From Rhodoferax antarcticus ANT.BR (GTDB taxonomy: Bacteria; Pseudomonadota; Gammaproteobacteria; Burkholderiales; Burkholderiaceae_C): 64,000 bases of DNA. Positions within the stretch are counted from its first letter, which is position 1. Each line of letters starts with the position of its first letter. Positions 1 to 8,656 of the stretch are shown here, in pieces. A model generated the notes under the pieces. The model saw nothing but the letters and a program-made list of their open reading frames with translations. It was not told where the DNA came from and ran no database searches. The DNA lies in the NCBI RefSeq assembly GCF_001938565.1, contig NZ_MSYM01000008.1, forward strand, positions 1-64,000, read 5' to 3'. The position numbers were made by a program, and so were the translations under genes.

Positions 1-701
1 CGCCTAAGCTGGAAGACCGGGCCAGCCCTAGCGGCTGGGATCTTGACCTGGGCGCCACCAACAACCGCAATCGGGGTCTGGTGGCACTAAGCACTCAGTT
101 TTCCCAAAAACTCAGCAGCCAGTGGCTCTTGTATAAAGAGCAAGGGGAGTCCGCCGCAGTAGGGGCCAACATGACTGCGCTGCTGTCAGACGCGGCGGTG
201 GCGCACGTTGAATGGTCCAACGCCAGCGAGCTTGACGCAACCAGCCGGGCGCTGGGCTTGCCAAGTGCTGCCACCCGGCGCAACCGCTTTGCCGGGGGCG
301 TGACCTACACCACCTTGGGTAAGCTATCGGTCACAGCCGAGTACCAGTACAACGGGTTTGGTGCCAGCCAACAAGACTGGGTAGCACTGTCTACCGCGCC
401 TATGTCGGCCAAAGTGGCCTACCTGATAGACGCCCGAGCACGCCAGGAACTGGTCTCGCGCCAGGCTTTGATGCTGTATGTCACGCAAAAAGACCTGTTC
501 ATCAAAGACCTGGACCTGACAGCTTTTGTTCGCTTCAATACCGAAGACCACTCCAGGCAGTCGTGGCTTGAACTGCGCCAGCATTGGCCAAAATACGATC
601 TGGCGCTGCAGTGGCAGCAATTCAGCGGCAAGTCCGACAGCGAGTACGGCATCCTGCCTGACAGCCGCATCGTGCAGGTGTTGGGCAACTATTACTTCTA
701 A
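1..701 (+). CDS. Outer-membrane beta-barrel protein, 3' part (left copy)
   Basis: This is the C-terminal part of a putative outer-membrane barrel; the 5' end lies left of the window and the frame is open from the first bases. The visible residues from the internal Met at 81 onward are the same as the last 206 residues of the complete copy at 7379-8656. The protein ends in NYYF; a terminal aromatic residue is typical of BAM-assembled barrels. It is followed 12 bases later by an FtsX-type permease, so it belongs to the same export module as the downstream copy. I do not recognise a named family beyond 'barrel-like', and the function is inferred from context. Confidence 0.75.
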   Translation, partial: PKLEDRASPSGWDLDLGATNNRNRGLVALSTQFSQKLSSQWLLYKEQGESAAVGANMTALLSDAAVAHVEWSNASELDATSRALGLPSAATRRNRFAGGVTYTTLGKLSVTAEYQYNGFGASQQDWVALSTAPMSAKVAYLIDARARQELVSRQALMLYVTQKDLFIKDLDLTAFVRFNTEDHSRQSWLELRQHWPKYDLALQWQQFSGKSDSEYGILPDSRIVQVLGNYYF

Positions 702-774
702 AGACGGCGTCGCATGATGACCCTGTCGCTGGCCATTCGTAACCTGCTGCGCAACCGGCGCCGCTCGCTGGCCA
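1..774 (+). repeat. Left copy of a >=774-bp direct duplication
   Basis: Bases 1-774 align without gaps to 7956-8729 (offset 7955). I noticed only two substitutions, at 554/8509 (C/T) and 665/8620 (C/T), and both are silent in the barrel reading frame. The match covers the barrel 3' end and the first codons of the permease. It stops where the right copy has lost sequence inside the permease gene. The left limit is the window edge, so the true duplication is longer. Such high identity means either a recent duplication or gene conversion. Confidence 0.95.
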
Positions 775-2111
775 CCTTGCTCGCCATGGCCATTGGCTCC
801 ACCTCCATCCTGCTGTTTGGCGGCTTCAGCGGCAATATCAACCTGGAGATGCATACCCGCAGCGTCATGCGCGGCGGCCACCTGCAAGTCCAGCACAGCG
901 ATTTTTATGTCTATGGCAGCGGCAACCCCATGGCTTACAGCATCAGCCATTACCAAAAGATTCTGCAAGACATCCGCAACGATGAAGTGCTGAAGACCAT
1001 GCTGGTGGTGGCCACCCCCACGCTGCAGTTTGGCGGCATTGCCAGTAACAACGCCGCCAACGTATCGCGCACCATTCTCGGCACCGCCTTTGTGCCCGCC
1101 GATATCAACCTCATGCGCCGCTGGAACGACTTTGGCCTGCGCTCCACTGCGCCAGTGTCGGCGCTGGAAGGTGCCTCGCCCGACTCGGTCAACATCGGCT
1201 TCGGCGTGGCGCGGGTGTTGCAACTGTGCACGCAGCTGTGGATTGCTGACTGCCCACCACTTCATGTGTCTGCGGCAGCGGTGGCCGATGCCGCATCCAT
1301 CCCCGATGACATTGCCGAACTCAGCGCGCTGGAAGCCGCACCCGCCGCCGCGAAAGGTCCCCTGCCGGTCATCGACGTGCTGGTGGCCAACTCACGCGGC
1401 GCGCCCAACGTAACCTCGCTCAAAGTTGTCCAGGCCGAAGACCAGGGTTTTAAAGAGCTCGACGAGGTCACCATCATGACCCGGCTAGACCACATTCAGA
1501 AGCTGATCTACGGCCAGGCCGAACCCAAGGTGACCTCCGTCATCCTGCAGTTGCAACACACCAGCCAGATCCCACAGGCCCGCGAGCGCCTTGAGCCCAT
1601 ACTGGCGCGCTATGCCAAAGACCAACCACTGTCCATCAAAGACTTTCGTGAGTTGAACCCGTTTTTTGTGCAAACCGAACAGATGTTCAACACTATCTTC
1701 GGTTTTGTTTTTCTGCTGATTGGCGGCATTGTGCTGTTTACCGTGAGCAACACCATGAACACCGCGGTGATTGAGCGCACGGTAGAGATTGGCACCTTGC
1801 GCGCCACTGGCCTGCGTCGGTCTGGCATTCGTCGGCTGTTTGTCACCGAAGGTGCCATTCTGGGCGTGGTGGGCGCGGTGCTGGGGGTCGTGCTGGCACT
1901 GAGTTTGTCGTTGATGATTAACCGCCTAGACATTGCGTGGCTGCCACCGGGCACGGTGGAACTGGTGCCCCTGACCATTCGTGTCTGGAGCGAGTCCCGC
2001 ATGATCATTGGCACCACACTGGGCCTGATCTTGATCGCCACCCTTTCAGCCTGGTGGCCCGCTTACCGCGCCTCTAACTTGAAGATTGTGGATGCGCTGC
2101 GGCATGTGTGA
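714..2111 (+). CDS. FtsX/MacB-type ABC transporter permease
   Basis: A 465-residue permease of the MacB/LolC-E type. It has an N-terminal membrane segment after an Arg-rich start (RNLLRNRRRS), a large periplasmic domain, and three C-terminal membrane segments. The typical FtsX loop EIGTLRATGLRR lies between the second and third of the four helices. The protein ends in VDALRHV, as does the homologue at 9343-10740. Proteins of this family use a cytoplasmic ATPase for mechanical work on lipoproteins or envelope substrates rather than conventional channel transport. It starts 12 bases after the barrel gene and is probably co-transcribed with it. Its own ATPase would be left of the window; the intact ATPase at 5870 is another possible partner. 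Confidence 0.9.
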   Translation: MMTLSLAIRNLLRNRRRSLATLLAMAIGSTSILLFGGFSGNINLEMHTRSVMRGGHLQVQHSDFYVYGSGNPMAYSISHYQKILQDIRNDEVLKTMLVVATPTLQFGGIASNNAANVSRTILGTAFVPADINLMRRWNDFGLRSTAPVSALEGASPDSVNIGFGVARVLQLCTQLWIADCPPLHVSAAAVADAASIPDDIAELSALEAAPAAAKGPLPVIDVLVANSRGAPNVTSLKVVQAEDQGFKELDEVTIMTRLDHIQKLIYGQAEPKVTSVILQLQHTSQIPQARERLEPILARYAKDQPLSIKDFRELNPFFVQTEQMFNTIFGFVFLLIGGIVLFTVSNTMNTAVIERTVEIGTLRATGLRRSGIRRLFVTEGAILGVVGAVLGVVLALSLSLMINRLDIAWLPPGTVELVPLTIRVWSESRMIIGTTLGLILIATLSAWWPAYRASNLKIVDALRHV

Positions 2112-2156
2112 TGGGGCCCAGCCCCTTTGCAAATTTCAAGCGTGACTGCGCGAAGG

Positions 2157-3653
2157 CTAGGTTTCGTTGCTGCCGTCCAAGTTAAGTAAACGGTATTCGA
2201 CCGGAGACTCCTCAAGCGCATGGGTCTTACGCACGCTGTCAATCAGAAGGTCTATATCCGCATAGTCGAACTGGCTTGACCATCTGGCCATCTTCGCTAG
2301 GCTTTGCACGAATCCCGATGGCTCATTCTTTCGCGTCAGAGCGCGCGCGCAGTCGACGTACTGCGGGTGATACAGCGTCGGAATGATGATGCGTGAGGCA
2401 CCGGCGCGGGTGAGTTCCGCATTCATGACCAGGCGAGACAGTCGACCGTTTCCATCATCAAAGGGATGGACCTCTGAAATGATGAAAGCGAAATAGATGG
2501 CCCTTGCCAGCCCTTCCGGAACAGACCGCGCGAGAGAGGACCCTTCTGCAAGCGTACCTCGGACCATGGCTGGGTTCACAAACTGCGTTGTGCCAGCGTA
2601 GTTAACCTCTAGCTTGGGCTTCCCAGGGTTGGCTTCTGGCCGCATTTTCAACATCTCGGCATGCCAGGTTTCTAGTCCTTCGAGAAACTCTTGACCCACC
2701 AGAGGAGGACCGCCCCGATACGGCCTGGTAATGGCCAAACGAAAGACCCCAAGGACGTCGTGCGAGTCCTTTGGTCGATTCGGTACAAGCTTGTTGTTCA
2801 TGACAATGTCCCGAGCCTGCTGAATATCAAACTTCGTGCCCTCCACGTAGTTCGAGAAGTAGGCCTCAAGAAAAGCGGCGTTTTGCCTAGCCACGCCTTG
2901 CAGAGCTTGCTCGATGTGCGGCAACGGCGTAATGCGCAAGTGCGCCGCCAGGACTTCAAAGCGAGCCATGCGCTCCTGGTCAACCGGGGTACCGCGCGCG
3001 ACTGCCATGCCCACCTTGGTCACCAAGCCGCCCTTGGCGTAAGTCCCAAGAAGGGCACCGATGATCAAACGCAATTCCTTGAGAGACTTTTCCGCTCCCA
3101 TCGCAGGTGCCAGGCCCGCGGCTTGGTCACGGATTTCGTTGAACGCTTTTTCACCTGACGCGTTCAACACGGACACCAGCATGTGCTCAACCTCTTCGGG
3201 GGGAGCCCGTAAGCCCCCTTTGCGCCCAATGTTTTCAAGCAGCATACGGGCACGGCCCGCGTAGTGGAGGCCGGTGGTACCCATGCTCAAGTCACCTGGT
3301 AAAGGGCCTGGGCCTCTGACCAAGCGCACCGTCAAGCCCGGCAGCGCGATCTTCTTATTAAAGGAGGTAGGGTGCGACAGCACCACTTCAGCGCAAGGCA
3401 GAACGCCTCCGCGCATTGCGCTGATGTGCGACACAACGCCGCCGGGTACCACCACCCCAACAATCCTTTGCCAGCTTCGACGGACCAATGCTGCGAGTTC
3501 CTCTTCCGATTGTTTTGCTGCATAGACACCGACGTACACCCGGCAGAGCAAGCCTGCGGCTGCCTGACGTTGCAGCTTTCGGGCTTCTGCATCAGATACC
3601 AAGGCACTAAAGATGAGTTCCTTGGGCGGACTGAGTCGTTGGGCTAAATGCAT
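2157..3653 (-). CDS. Fic family protein with N-terminal winged-helix-like region
   Basis: A 498-residue protein with the canonical Fic core HPFDDGNGRLSR (His 396), which binds the nucleotide and catalyses AMPylation or a related transfer to protein hydroxyl groups. An inhibitory-helix motif of the (S/T)xxxE(G/N) type, SNYVEG at residues 267-272, lies before the Fic core, so the enzyme is probably self-inhibited (class II arrangement). The first ~60 residues (LQRQAAAGLLCRVYVGVY) look like the winged helix of AbiEi-type antitoxins, which suggests DNA binding and autoregulation. The gene runs against the flanking ABC modules and interrupts the array. The target is unknown. Confidence 0.85.
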   Translation of the reverse strand: MHLAQRLSPPKELIFSALVSDAEARKLQRQAAAGLLCRVYVGVYAAKQSEEELAALVRRSWQRIVGVVVPGGVVSHISAMRGGVLPCAEVVLSHPTSFNKKIALPGLTVRLVRGPGPLPGDLSMGTTGLHYAGRARMLLENIGRKGGLRAPPEEVEHMLVSVLNASGEKAFNEIRDQAAGLAPAMGAEKSLKELRLIIGALLGTYAKGGLVTKVGMAVARGTPVDQERMARFEVLAAHLRITPLPHIEQALQGVARQNAAFLEAYFSNYVEGTKFDIQQARDIVMNNKLVPNRPKDSHDVLGVFRLAITRPYRGGPPLVGQEFLEGLETWHAEMLKMRPEANPGKPKLEVNYAGTTQFVNPAMVRGTLAEGSSLARSVPEGLARAIYFAFIISEVHPFDDGNGRLSRLVMNAELTRAGASRIIIPTLYHPQYVDCARALTRKNEPSGFVQSLAKMARWSSQFDYADIDLLIDSVRKTHALEESPVEYRLLNLDGSNET

Positions 3654-4264
3654 AGATGTCGGTTTCTCGCTAAAAATGCTGGTTGTGTCGCCGGTGTTTG
3701 GCTAACAAATTGTGTTTTGTCGTTTATCAACTTGGATTTGGCCTTGCCGCATCTTTAACCGATTCGTTCATTGTGTCGGAAGCGAACTAAGAAGTTTAGA
3801 AAAACAGCAGGAAACGTCGTTTTTTTACTAGCAATACGGCTATTTTGTCGGTTTATCGCTAAGAAAAAAACCAGAACCAACAGGCTGTGGTTACCGAACA
3901 CAGTACGCGGCTTCTACCGGGCACCTACTGCCTTCATGGGTGATAGCTGCCCCGGCATGAGAGGCGTGAATTTTATTAACGCCTGCGCCGGTTACGCCAG
4001 CCACGGCCACGACGGCGCGGTTCGCTTGGTGCGGGCCAGTCAGGCATTGGGAGGTGCAGCCGTCTGCGATGTACTCCAGTTTGGTATCCAATAGGCTAAA
4101 TTTGCCCGGCCCCCCAAAAATTGCATACCGCTGAGACAGCGTATGTCAGACGGCATATTCCCTACCGCAAACCAATTCCAACCAGCAACTGACTTCGGAA
4201 AACCGCCCGGCAACTGCACTATTTTTTAGCGACTGCATGCCGAAATCCAGACCCCTTACTAACC
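3654..4264. other. Noncoding stretch upstream of fic
   Basis: About 610 bases without a gene I can support. The part nearest fic is AT-rich and contains imperfect copies of a GTCGGTTT-TCGCTAA motif (listed separately), and it should hold the fic promoter. The GC-richer part from about 3890 to 4090 has open frames on both strands, but neither product resembles a protein I know. Confidence 0.5.
3658..3865. repeat. Iterated GTCGGTTT(A/C)TCGCTAA motif upstream of fic
   Basis: Two clear direct copies lie at 3658-3676 and 3847-3865 and differ at only two of 19 positions. Weaker relatives lie between them: GTGTCG...GTTTGGCTAACAAA around 3685-3710, TTTTGTCGTTTATCAAC around 3714-3731, and CGTCGTTTTTTTACTAGC around 3815-3833. 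Repeated sites immediately before the start of a gene with a winged-helix N-terminus are compatible with operator sites for autoregulation. That role is inferred. Confidence 0.45.
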
Positions 4265-4891
4265 ATGATCGAGCAAGAAGCCAAAGAACCGTCAGATCCT
4301 GAAACTGCACCCCAGGTTGCAGTTTCGACGGCAGACTCGCGGCTCTATGTTGGGCTAAACCATCATCTGGTCTTGGACCCGGAGGATGGCGGTGACGCGA
4401 AAACTGGGCCACGTCTGGCCGAACTGCTGCGCCGGGTGGACATCTACACGGCCAAACTCAGTCGGCGAGTATCCCGTGAGTCGGTTACACCCGCAATGGC
4501 TGCCCGTGATGCGTGTCTTGGTGCGAGTGGGCATCCTGACGGCATTGGCGCGACGCTATTGAAAGTCGTTGGACTGTATCCGCCTGGTACTTTTGTGGAG
4601 CTTGCAAATGGCGAAACCGCCGTGGTGATAAAACGGGGCGAGAAGGCGCACACACCCATCGTGGCCAGCCTGCGTCGTGAAGACGGAGGGCTGCTAACAC
4701 AACCTGAGCGAAGGGATACTTTACGTGCGGGGCTGACTGTGAGAAAGGGCGTCGAACCTAGTCGGGTACGCGTTTCGTTTGATCACCGGCGCGTACTCGC
4801 TTGTGTCGCAGCAAGCAGTGTCCGGCCTTGGCGGGTTCGATTCAAAGAACGAGCTTCGCCCGCTGCATTCTTAGCTTCTGAGTGGTGCTGA
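4265..4891 (+). pseudogene. Orphan C-terminal part of an HD-GYP-type phosphodiesterase
   Basis: The 208-residue frame carries the motif that follows the catalytic domain of HD-GYP proteins: GLYPPGTFVELANGETAVV, then an RG...HTPIVASL strand, then a P-x-x-RDT motif near residue 150. HD-GYP enzymes hydrolyse cyclic di-GMP, but the HD and GYP motifs and the metal ligands are missing here. The last ~45 residues do not fit the family either. I read it as a remnant rather than an active enzyme. The start is uncertain; the ATG at 4265 is simply the first in frame. Confidence 0.55.
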
Positions 4892-5133
4892 GATCGTGAG
4901 GAATGAGTTCAAGCACATGACCGTTCTTGGGAACTGAACCGCAGTCACGATACGCAGTGCGCTGGTCAGCCGCGGTTGTTGCGTAGCGACACCGCGCAAG
5001 GCAAGGTCAGATTTGGCTTGCCGCTGCATGCATTGCGGTTTTACTTCTCCGCGCTGTGGCCACAGGCCGAGGCCGATGTGACCAGTTAAACGCAAACATC
5101 ATCTGGTTCGGGCCTAGTCTTGTGATTACCAAG

Positions 5134-5186
5134 ATATCAAAAAAATAGCTTCTTGCGCTTTATGCATAAGGGCTACAGGCCATTTT
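5134..5186 (+). repeat. Dispersed AT-rich palindromic repeat, copy 1
   Basis: The core is AAATAGC(N)TT-GCGCTTTATGCATAAGGGC, followed by TACAGGCC. It shares the pattern TAGC...GC-CTTTAT-N-ATAAGGGCTAGAGGCC with copies at 5501, 31899, 42691 and 43601. The GCGCTTTATGCATAAGGGC part is a partial inverted repeat. I know this type of intergenic repeat from Comamonadaceae genomes; its role is not known to me. Confidence 0.6.
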
Positions 5187-5227
5187 GGCAACAAACCGCA
5201 GCAAATAATCAAGCAGCTAGATGCGCT

Positions 5228-5245
5228 AATGCAAGACCTGACCCC
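5228..5245 (-). repeat. GGGGTCAGGTCTTGCATT-type dispersed repeat (reverse)
   Basis: The reverse complement reads GGGGTCAGGTCTTGCATT. Related words occur at 17886-17910, 37319-37346 and 40543-40570. It ends 13 bases before the permease relic, so it may mark the break point. Similar words flank REP-associated transposases in many proteobacteria; no such transposase is in the window. Confidence 0.4.
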
Positions 5246-5258
5246 GGTTTACGAGACA

Positions 5259-5372
5259 CGCATGATCATCGGCACCACACTGGGCCTGATCCTTATCGCT
5301 ACCCTTTCAGCCTGGTGGCCCGCTTACCGCGCGTCTAACTTGAAAATTGTGGATGCGCTGCGGCATGTTTGA
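5259..5372 (+). pseudogene. 3' end relic of the ABC permease gene
   Basis: These 114 bases match 1998-2111, the last 37 codons and stop of the permease at 714-2111, with a handful of substitutions. They still encode the final membrane segment and the terminal VDALRHV. The rest of the gene is absent: the sequence before 5259 is unrelated. It shows that a further permease copy once stood directly upstream of the intact ATPase at 5870, or that the array was cut by deletion. Confidence 0.9.
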
Positions 5373-5500
5373 TGGGGCACGCGACTAAGTAAAAGCCTAT
5401 AGGACTACTTGTCTGCCACCGTGGATCATTGGCTTGTCCACATCAAAATGCTCGTTTGTAGAAGACACGTGTAAGCCCGAATTTTGACGAACAAGTCACT

Positions 5501-5548
5501 CTCAAAATAATAGCTGTTAATCCATATAAAACAAGGGCTAGAGCCTAA
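5501..5548 (+). repeat. Dispersed AT-rich repeat, copy 2
   Basis: A shortened relative of copy 1: CTCAAAATAATAGCTGTTAA, then TCCATATAAAACAAGGGCTA and GAGCCT. It keeps the TAGC and GGGCTAGAG-CC blocks but has lost the symmetrical centre. Confidence 0.55.
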
Positions 5549-5822
5549 CAATACTGGTATTTTTGCAGTAAAACCGGTCTTTTTCGGCTATGGGAGACGA
5601 GATCTGCCAATTTGATCTGGACGCAACAAACCTACCAAGGTGGGTTCCCCATACGCCCGCGCGATACGGATCTGCTCGAAGGCGCCGTGTTCAGCTTTGC
5701 GAGCAGCCGCTAGAACCAGCGCCATCCGCCATACCCATCCCCAAGTCCTGGCGAAACGGCTCTTATGGGCATGTGCCTCGATTAGTCTGACCGGACCACA
5801 GGGATGCGGTAGTATTTGCCGC

Positions 5823-5873
5823 ATGAGCGACATCCATAAACGCCGCTGGCGCCTGAGCGAAAACCAGACATGA
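5823..5873 (+). CDS. Possible 16-codon leader peptide
   Basis: A short frame, MSDIHKRRWRLSENQT, ends in an ATGA overlap with the ATG of the ABC ATPase at 5870, which would couple the two translationally. Three Arg and one Lys in 16 residues give it a basic character. I see no attenuator structure after it. It may be chance, or an alternative N-terminal remnant, since the degenerate ATPase copy at 8906 also begins ATGAGCGAC. Confidence 0.25.
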   Translation: MSDIHKRRWRLSENQT

Positions 5874-6607
5874 CCGAACCCAATACCGAGCAACCCGCGG
5901 TCCGGGGGCCGGTAGCGCTACTGACCGGGGTTGAGAAAACCTACACCATGGATTCGGTCAGCGTGCCGGTCATCAAAGGGGTGGACATTCTGGTGCGCCC
6001 CGCCTGTTTCACCGTGCTGCTAGGGCCGTCTGGCAGCGGCAAGACCACCCTGCTCAACATGTTTGGCTGCATTGACAAGCCTGACAAAGGCGAAGTCATC
6101 GTGGCCGACTGCAAGGTAGCCGCGCTCTCTGACGACGAGTTGTCGGACTTTCGGGCCAAAAACATCGGTTTCATCTTTCAAAACTTCAACCTGCTGCCGG
6201 TGTTGAGCGCTTACGAAAACGTGGAATACCCGCTGCTGTTGGCGGGCAAATCGGCCAAGGCCCGCGGCGAGCGGGTGCCCCGACTGCTGGAGGCCGTAGG
6301 CCTAGCCGACCTCGCCAAGAATCTGCCGGGGCAGCTCTCTGGCGGGCAGCGCCAGCGCGTGGCCATTGCACGCGCCCTGGCGCGCAAGCCCAAACTGGTG
6401 ATTGCCGACGAGCCCACCGCCAATCTGGACAGCGTCACCGGCGCCAGCATCTTGGCGCTGATGCGCCACATGGTGAACCGCTTCGAGATTTCGTTCATCT
6501 TCTCGTCGCACGACCGCGAAGTGATCAAGGCGGCCGACGACACCATTTTTCTCAAGGATGGTCTTGTCCAGAACATCAAGCGCAAGCCGCTTCGGAGCAC
6601 ACCATGA
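5870..6607 (+). CDS. ABC transporter ATPase, MacB/LolD type
   Basis: A complete 245-residue ATP-binding protein. It has Walker A GPSGSGKTT (residues 52-60), Q-loop Gln 104 (FIFQNFN), signature LSGGQ (156-160), Walker B LVIADE (177-182) and switch His 214 (SSHD). It powers an FtsX-type permease for envelope export. The downstream LolA-like gene overlaps it by four bases (ATGA), so both are one operon. The permease of this unit is reduced to its first codons (8669), so the ATPase must work with the permease at 714 or 9343, if it works at all. Confidence 0.93.
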   Translation: MTEPNTEQPAVRGPVALLTGVEKTYTMDSVSVPVIKGVDILVRPACFTVLLGPSGSGKTTLLNMFGCIDKPDKGEVIVADCKVAALSDDELSDFRAKNIGFIFQNFNLLPVLSAYENVEYPLLLAGKSAKARGERVPRLLEAVGLADLAKNLPGQLSGGQRQRVAIARALARKPKLVIADEPTANLDSVTGASILALMRHMVNRFEISFIFSSHDREVIKAADDTIFLKDGLVQNIKRKPLRSTP

Positions 6608-7374
6608 AGACCCTGACATCCCTTTTGCTACCGCTGTTTTTCTTCGCGGCCAGCGCGGCGTCTGCGGCGCCCACTGCCAACAGCATCCTGGGCGCCAGCG
6701 ACGCCATACGCAACCCGGGCGGCGCTTTCAGCGTCACAGTGACTCTGACCGAGTTTCAGGCGGGCAAACAGGTTGATGCCAGCACCTTGACCAGTTATTC
6801 CAGAACACAGTCCAACGGGCAATTTGCCAGCTTGGTGCAGTTTGTCTTGCCTGCGCGTGACGCGGGCAAGCTGATGCTCAAGAACGGCAACGACATGTGG
6901 TTTTACGACCCGCTGTCCAAAGCCAGTGTGCGCTTGTCGCCGCAGCAACGCCTGCTGGGCCAGGCCTCCAATGGCGACGTGGCCACCGTCAACCTGGCCA
7001 AAGACTACACCGCCGTTCTCTCTGGCGAAGAAGAGGTACAAAACGGCGAGCGCCAGTTGCGCAAGGCGCATAAACTGGCGCTGACGGCTGCCAACCCGGA
7101 TGTGACGTATGCCAGCATCGAGATGTGGGTTGATGCCGAAAACAATCGCCCCATTAAGGCGCGCTTTTTTGCGGATTCCTCGCGCCTGCTCAAAACCGCC
7201 TATTACCGCCGCTACCAGCCCCAACTGGGTGCAGAGCGGCCCACCGAGACGGTGATCATCGACGGGCTGGATCCCAAATCGGTCACCATCATGCGTTTTT
7301 CTGACTACGCTGCGCGGTCGATTCCTGACACCTGGATGCAGCGCGATTTCTTGCCTCGTTTCCAACCGGAGTGA
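6604..7374 (+). CDS. LolA-like outer-membrane lipoprotein-sorting protein
   Basis: A 256-residue secreted protein with a clear signal peptide (MKTLTSLLLPLFFFAASAAS, cleavage near AAPTAN). The mature part follows the LolA-like 'outer membrane lipoprotein-sorting' family that accompanies MacB-type transporters: a strand-rich shell with the pattern KNGNDMWFYDP and a C-terminal MRFSDYAARSIPDTW. Family members bind hydrophobic cargo in the periplasm. It sits between ATPase and barrel genes, which suggests a relay from inner-membrane permease through this carrier to the outer-membrane protein. The cargo is not known. Confidence 0.82.
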   Translation: MKTLTSLLLPLFFFAASAASAAPTANSILGASDAIRNPGGAFSVTVTLTEFQAGKQVDASTLTSYSRTQSNGQFASLVQFVLPARDAGKLMLKNGNDMWFYDPLSKASVRLSPQQRLLGQASNGDVATVNLAKDYTAVLSGEEEVQNGERQLRKAHKLALTAANPDVTYASIEMWVDAENNRPIKARFFADSSRLLKTAYYRRYQPQLGAERPTETVIIDGLDPKSVTIMRFSDYAARSIPDTWMQRDFLPRFQPE

Positions 7375-7378
7375 TCTC

Positions 7379-8656
7379 ATGCGTTTGCGCCCACGCTCGT
7401 TTTATCTGTCCTTGCTGACAGCCGCCCTGGCCCACGCCCTGCCCGCGCTGGCCGCAGATGCCGAGCTGGACGCCCTTGACCTGGAAAGCGCCCCCGAAGT
7501 CAGCACGCCCGCTGCCGCCAGCAATACCAAAGTGTTTTTTGAAGGCGCCTGGGGTAACGCGGAACAACGCTATGCACCCGCCAGCCGCGCCTTGGGCCGT
7601 GCCTCGCTCGATCTGTCTTACGCTGGCAAGTTAACGCCCGATGTGCGCGCGGTGTTCTCTGACCGGCTGGATTACATGGACCCGGCTGAGGCGGGGTCGG
7701 ACGCCACCGTCAACAGCCTGCGCGAAGCGTATTTGAGCTGGCAGCCTGGCGGCGGCAACACCATCTACGAGCTCGGCCGCATCAACCTGCGCTACGGCCC
7801 CGGCTATGGCTACAACCCAACCGACTTTTTCCGCGACGGCAGTCTGCGCACGCTGACTTCCAGCAACCCGTTTGCCATGCGCGAAAACCGCTTGGGCAGT
7901 GCGATGCTGCGCGCCCAGCGCCTGTGGCAAGGCGGCTCGCTGTCGGTTGCCTATTCGCCTAAGCTGGAAGACCGGGCCAGCCCTAGCGGCTGGGATCTTG
8001 ACCTGGGCGCCACCAACAACCGCAATCGGGGTCTGGTGGCACTAAGCACTCAGTTTTCCCAAAAACTCAGCAGCCAGTGGCTCTTGTATAAAGAGCAAGG
8101 GGAGTCCGCCGCAGTAGGGGCCAACATGACTGCGCTGCTGTCAGACGCGGCGGTGGCGCACGTTGAATGGTCCAACGCCAGCGAGCTTGACGCAACCAGC
8201 CGGGCGCTGGGCTTGCCAAGTGCTGCCACCCGGCGCAACCGCTTTGCCGGGGGCGTGACCTACACCACCTTGGGTAAGCTATCGGTCACAGCCGAGTACC
8301 AGTACAACGGGTTTGGTGCCAGCCAACAAGACTGGGTAGCACTGTCTACCGCGCCTATGTCGGCCAAAGTGGCCTACCTGATAGACGCCCGAGCACGCCA
8401 GGAACTGGTCTCGCGCCAGGCTTTGATGCTGTATGTCACGCAAAAAGACCTGTTCATCAAAGACCTGGACCTGACAGCTTTTGTTCGCTTCAATACCGAA
8501 GACCACTCTAGGCAGTCGTGGCTTGAACTGCGCCAGCATTGGCCAAAATACGATCTGGCGCTGCAGTGGCAGCAATTCAGCGGCAAGTCCGACAGCGAGT
8601 ACGGCATCCTGCCTGACAGTCGCATCGTGCAGGTGTTGGGCAACTATTACTTCTAA
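7379..8656 (+). CDS. Putative outer-membrane beta-barrel protein (complete copy)
   Basis: A 425-residue protein beginning with a signal peptide (MRLRPRSFYLSLLTAALAHA, cleavage near ALAADA). The rest alternates polar and hydrophobic residues as expected for a barrel, with many aromatic girdle positions, and ends in NYYF. It follows the LolA-like gene by four bases. The C-terminal 206 residues are also encoded at 81-701. It probably forms the outer-membrane end of the ABC/LolA-like module. I do not recognise a family with a known substrate. Confidence 0.8.
   Translation: MRLRPRSFYLSLLTAALAHALPALAADAELDALDLESAPEVSTPAAASNTKVFFEGAWGNAEQRYAPASRALGRASLDLSYAGKLTPDVRAVFSDRLDYMDPAEAGSDATVNSLREAYLSWQPGGGNTIYELGRINLRYGPGYGYNPTDFFRDGSLRTLTSSNPFAMRENRLGSAMLRAQRLWQGGSLSVAYSPKLEDRASPSGWDLDLGATNNRNRGLVALSTQFSQKLSSQWLLYKEQGESAAVGANMTALLSDAAVAHVEWSNASELDATSRALGLPSAATRRNRFAGGVTYTTLGKLSVTAEYQYNGFGASQQDWVALSTAPMSAKVAYLIDARARQELVSRQALMLYVTQKDLFIKDLDLTAFVRFNTEDHSRQSWLELRQHWPKYDLALQWQQFSGKSDSEYGILPDSRIVQVLGNYYF

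Larger units (their letters stand above)
4892..5869. other. Gene-poor stretch with repeats and a permease relic
   Basis: Nearly one kilobase without a convincing full gene. It holds two copies of the AT-rich Comamonadaceae-type repeat (5134-5186 and 5501-5548), one copy of the GGGGTCAGGTCTTGCATT-type repeat in reverse orientation (5228-5245), the 114-bp 3' end of an ABC permease gene (5259-5372), and a possible short leader frame at 5823-5873. It looks like scar tissue left by rearrangement of the ABC module array. Confidence 0.6.

Noticed and set aside
324-1265. Long minus-strand open frame opposite the barrel and permease genes
   Set aside because: It is a shadow of two well-supported plus-strand genes, has low-complexity composition and no recognisable domain. 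The same applies to long antisense frames at 6628-7380, 22832-23638, 28366-29151 and 52700-53977.
3771-4094. Open frame of 107 codons and the opposite frame 3891-4091
   Set aside because: Neither product shows domain motifs, a ribosome site or a sensible neighbour. Composition changes halfway through the region, so it is probably noncoding.
5588-5893. Minus-strand frame of 101 codons before the ATPase gene
   Set aside because: It overlaps the start of a certain gene, has no motif and no ribosome site. I could not tell it from chance.
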